A program made the translations under genes and the position numbers. Shown piece by piece: positions 6,499 through 8,095 of a DNA stretch of 8,095 nt (position 1 is the stretch's first letter; each line of letters opens with the position of its first letter). Source of the stretch: JBOHHM01 sp050725495. GTDB taxonomy: Bacteria; Pseudomonadota; Gammaproteobacteria; Burkholderiales; Burkholderiaceae_C. The notes under the pieces are model-generated. The model ran no database searches, was not told where the DNA came from, and worked only from the letters and a program-made list of their open reading frames with translations. The stretch lies in NCBI GenBank assembly GCA_050725495.1, contig JBOHHM010000316.1:1-8095 (forward strand), in the 5' to 3' direction.

Positions 6499-6946
6499 CC
6501 TGTTCTCCGTGAGCGATGGGTGACAAAAGTTCGAGCGACTCGTCGATCAGGGCATGCAGCGCCATCACGCGCTCGACGCCGAGCACCTGGTTGATGCCTT
6601 CCTGCGCCGCGCGCCAGCGGCGCTGGGCCTCCTGACGTTTTTCGCGCCCCCTGTCCGTGATACTCACGGTGCGGCTGCGGCCATCGACCCCTGCGGCAAG
6701 TTCGACCCAGCCGGCGTCGATCAGCGGCCGCAGGTTGCGCGTGAGGGTGGACGCATCGATCTTCATGTGCTGCGCCAGATCGCTGGGGCGGATCGGCCCG
6801 AACTTGAGCACATAGGACAGCAGCGAATACTGCGTGCCCTTCAGGCCGGTCTTGCCAATCTCGGCGTCGTAATGCTGCGCCACGCGGCGCATCAACTGGC
6901 GCAGCTTGAGGTTGGTACAGCCTTGCGGCTTGACAGCAGTGTCCAT
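6491..6946 (-). CDS. MarR family transcriptional regulator
   Basis: 151 residues, the normal MarR length. The winged helix-turn-helix spans about 38-100: TQYSLLSYVLKFGPIRPSDLA leads to the recognition helix region DASTLTRNLRPLIDAGWVEL. The wing carries the conserved D88-x-R90-x-R92 (GVDGRSRTVSITDRG). Helices at both ends would form the dimer interface. MarR proteins repress adjacent genes until a phenolic, peroxide or other ligand, or oxidation, releases them. There is a single cysteine, C10, in QGCTNLKLR at the start of the first helix, near where OhrR-type sensors carry their reactive Cys. I chose the ATG at 6946; an in-frame start at 7000 would lie on the far side of the operator and next to the thioesterase ribosome site. 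There is no Shine-Dalgarno sequence before 6946, and a -10 box ends only 7 nt away, so the mRNA may be leaderless. First gene of an operon with the two transporters. Confidence 0.92.
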   Translation of the reverse strand: MDTAVKPQGCTNLKLRQLMRRVAQHYDAEIGKTGLKGTQYSLLSYVLKFGPIRPSDLAQHMKIDASTLTRNLRPLIDAGWVELAAGVDGRSRTVSITDRGREKRQEAQRRWRAAQEGINQVLGVERVMALHALIDESLELLSPIAHGEQDE

Positions 6947-6953
6947 GTCGATT

Positions 6954-6981
6954 ATTGTAGCTGCAACTGTTGCATATGCAA
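6954..6981 (-). promoter_or_regulatory. Predicted marR operon promoter
   Basis: On the minus strand TACAAT (6959-6954) matches the -10 consensus at five of six positions. With a 16-bp spacer the -35 is TTGCAT (6981-6976), a weak match. The predicted start of transcription falls on or next to the A of the ATG at 6946. The -35 and spacer coincide with the palindromic operator, a layout that favours autorepression. Confidence 0.5.
6962..6981. promoter_or_regulatory. MarR operator: two overlapping palindromes
   Basis: The 56-bp gap between marR and the thioesterase holds TGCAAC-T-GTTGCA (6962-6974, perfect 6-1-6) and TTGCATATGCAA (6970-6981, perfect 12-bp palindrome). They share one TTGCA half-site. 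MarR dimers typically bind such short AT-centred dyads between divergent genes. Two dimers could not easily occupy both on the same DNA face, so they may be alternative or cooperative sites. Confidence 0.65.
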
Positions 6982-7002
6982 GTTTATTTTCAGGAGCCAC
7001 CC

Positions 7003-7554
7003 ATGACCCAACTCAATCCGATCGAAACCTGGCTCGCGCAGGAGCGCGAAGTGCAAGCCGTCCTGGACGCCGGCGTCGGGCCGGGCGTGGCGCGGCGCGA
7101 ACAACTGGCCGGCAAAACCGGGCTGGAGATGATGCAGGCCATGCTGCGCGGCGAGCTGCCCTACCCGCCGATCGCCCAAACGCTGGACTTCCAGCTCATC
7201 GAGGTCGACGCCGGGCGCGCCGTGTTCCAGGGCACGCCGGGAGCGCAGCACCTCAACCCCATGGGCACGGTGCACGGCGGCTGGTTCGCCACCCTGCTCG
7301 ACTCGGCCCTGGGCTGCGCGGTTCACACGATGATGCAGCCGGGGCGCGGCTACACGACGGCCGAACTGAGCGTCAACCTGGTCAAGGCGCTGACGCCCAA
7401 GGTGCAGCGCGTGCGCGCTGAAGGCCAGGTGCTGCACTGCGGCCGCCAGTTGGCCACGGCCGAAGCGCGCCTGGTCGGCGCCGACGGCACGCTGTACGCC
7501 CATGCCACGACGACCTGCCTTGTTTTCGATCTGCCCTCACAATCGAGGGCATGA
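7003..7554 (+). CDS. PaaI-like hotdog-fold thioesterase
   Basis: 183 residues. The C-terminal two thirds are a hotdog (4HBT/PaaI-type) thioesterase domain with the signature NPMGTVHGGWFATLLD: N85, H91-G92-G93 and acidic D100. These residues bind and hydrolyse the acyl-CoA thioester in the family. Further strands read TTAELSVNLVKAL (118-130) and VRAEGQVLHCGRQLATAEARL (137-157). The N-terminal stretch of about 50 residues (QEREVQAVLDAGVGPGVARR) is longer than in minimal PaaI proteins and may cap the active site. The acyl-CoA substrate is unknown; aromatic or toxic acyl-CoA clearance would fit the family. AGGAG (6992-6996) lies 6 nt before the ATG at 7003, which fixes the start. It is divergent from marR and overlaps gloA by 4 nt (ATGA). 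I see no strong plus-strand promoter. Confidence 0.9.
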   Translation: MTQLNPIETWLAQEREVQAVLDAGVGPGVARREQLAGKTGLEMMQAMLRGELPYPPIAQTLDFQLIEVDAGRAVFQGTPGAQHLNPMGTVHGGWFATLLDSALGCAVHTMMQPGRGYTTAELSVNLVKALTPKVQRVRAEGQVLHCGRQLATAEARLVGADGTLYAHATTTCLVFDLPSQSRA

Positions 7555-7931
7555 GAATTCTTCACACCATGCTGCGCGTGGGCAACCTGCAGCGCGCGAT
7601 CGACTTCTACACCCAGGTGCTCGGCATGAAGCTGTTGCGCACCACCGAGCGGCCCGAGCAGAAATACTCGCTGGCCTTCGTGGGCTACGGCAGCAACCCC
7701 GAGCACGCCGAGATCGAGCTGACCTACAACTACGGTGTGGACCACTACGACCTCGGCACGGCCTACGGCCACATCGCGATCGGCGTGCCCGACGTCCATG
7801 CGGCCTGCGACAAAATCCGCGCCGGCGGCGGCCAGGTCACGCGCGAGCCCGGCCCGGTCAAGGGTGGCACGACGGTGATCGCCTTTGTGACCGACCCCGA
7901 CGGCTACAAGATCGAGCTGATCCAGCGATAG
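7551..7931 (+). CDS. gloA: Lactoylglutathione lyase (glyoxalase I)
   Basis: 126 residues that match the small Ni2+-type bacterial glyoxalase I along its whole length. The metal ligands are all present at the positions known from the E. coli enzyme: H5 (RILHTMLRV), E56 (EIELTYN), H74 (AYGHIAIGV) and E122 (YKIELIQR). The enzyme isomerises the hemithioacetal of methylglyoxal and glutathione to S-lactoylglutathione, the first step of methylglyoxal detoxification in the cytoplasm. The start ATG at 7551 overlaps the thioesterase stop (ATGA), with GAGGG just upstream. Translation is therefore probably coupled, and gloA is likely to share the thioesterase's promoter and perhaps its MarR control. S-lactoylglutathione is itself a thioester, but its usual hydrolase, GloB, has a different fold. 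Confidence 0.96.
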   Translation: MRILHTMLRVGNLQRAIDFYTQVLGMKLLRTTERPEQKYSLAFVGYGSNPEHAEIELTYNYGVDHYDLGTAYGHIAIGVPDVHAACDKIRAGGGQVTREPGPVKGGTTVIAFVTDPDGYKIELIQR

Positions 7932-7941
7932 CTATCGTTTT
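7926..7941 (+). terminator. Palindrome plus T4 at the end of gloA, weak terminator candidate
   Basis: CGATAGCTATCG (7926-7937) is a perfect 12-bp palindrome that includes the gloA stop codon and is followed directly by TTTT. As RNA it could form only a short stem around AGCT. GCTAT (7931-7935) can pair with ATAGC (7943-7947) as an alternative. It sits between convergent genes. The stem is weak, so the call is tentative. Confidence 0.3.
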
Positions 7942-7981
7942 CATAGCGTATCGCAACCGCCAGACGTGGGTCAAAGCTTGT

Positions 7982-8095
7982 TTACTTCAAACCAGCGGCC
8001 TCGCGCGCGAGCTGGGTGATGCGCAGCCAGTCGCCCTGTGCCAGCGCAGCGGCCGGCACCAGCCAGGAACCGCCGACGCAGGCCACATTGGGCAG
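7982..8095 (-). CDS. eda: KDPG aldolase, C-terminal end (5' partial)
   Basis: The minus strand is open from the right edge to a TAA at 7984-7982, giving 37 residues: LPNVACVGGSWLVPAAAL followed by AQGDWLRITQLAREAAGLK. The run CVGGSWLVP followed by a GD-x-x-RIT-x-LAREA helix is the C-terminal signature of 2-dehydro-3-deoxy-phosphogluconate aldolase, as in E. coli Eda. The enzyme cleaves KDPG to pyruvate and glyceraldehyde 3-phosphate in the Entner-Doudoroff pathway. The Schiff-base lysine and the rest of the barrel are outside the window. The gene converges on gloA across 50 bp. Confidence 0.88.
   Translation of the reverse strand: MPNVACVGGSWLVPAAALAQGDWLRITQLAREAAGLK

Noticed and set aside
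1..8095. Search for a defence system, toxin-antitoxin pair, CRISPR array, insertion sequence, prophage or biosynthetic cluster
   Set aside because: No repeats with spacers, transposase, integrase, nuclease-effector pairs or short paired genes were seen. All genes belong to common housekeeping, transport or stress families.

Overview
The window is GC-rich, gene-dense DNA with the look of a chromosome of a beta-proteobacterium. Burkholderiales, most likely Comamonadaceae, is my inference from the base composition, the RhlE-type helicase tail, the Entner-Doudoroff aldolase and the general style of the proteins; I could not run a search. It holds nine complete genes and two genes cut by the window edges. 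Nothing looks like a mobile element, phage, CRISPR array, tRNA or rRNA.

Layout, left to right. (a) 1-319: glycine/arginine-rich tail of a DEAD-box RNA helicase, + strand, 5' end missing. (b) 501-1514: an endonuclease/exonuclease/phosphatase-fold hydrolase, +. (c) 1585-2367: a classical short-chain dehydrogenase, +. (d) 2490-2963 and 3151-3591: two separate minus-strand genes, a PhnB-like VOC protein and a two-CBS-domain protein. The CBS gene has the best promoter in the window (TTGACG-17-TAGAAT) and a leader of about 150 nt that can fold. (e) 3866-6946: a minus-strand operon marR - MFS transporter - MATE transporter, with an 8-nt and then a 4-nt gene overlap. (f) 7003-7931: a divergent plus-strand pair, a PaaI-like hotdog thioesterase and glyoxalase I (gloA), joined by a 4-nt ATGA overlap. 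(g) 7982-8095: the C-terminal end of KDPG aldolase (eda), minus strand, convergent with gloA.

The most coherent unit is the divergon at 3866-7931. A MarR repressor is encoded next to two efflux-type carriers of different families, and back to back with two enzymes, a thioesterase and glyoxalase I. The 56-bp gap between marR and the thioesterase holds two overlapping perfect palindromes built from TTGCA half-sites. They lie on the presumed -35 and spacer of marR. The likely picture is an inducible stress or detoxification locus in which the MarR protein represses itself and the transporters, and perhaps the enzyme pair as well. The inducing compound cannot be read from the sequence.

All families here are known. 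I found no convincing new system; the points worth checking are regulatory: the overlapping operator, a probably leaderless marR mRNA, the structured leader of the CBS gene, and several intergenic hairpins without U-tracts.
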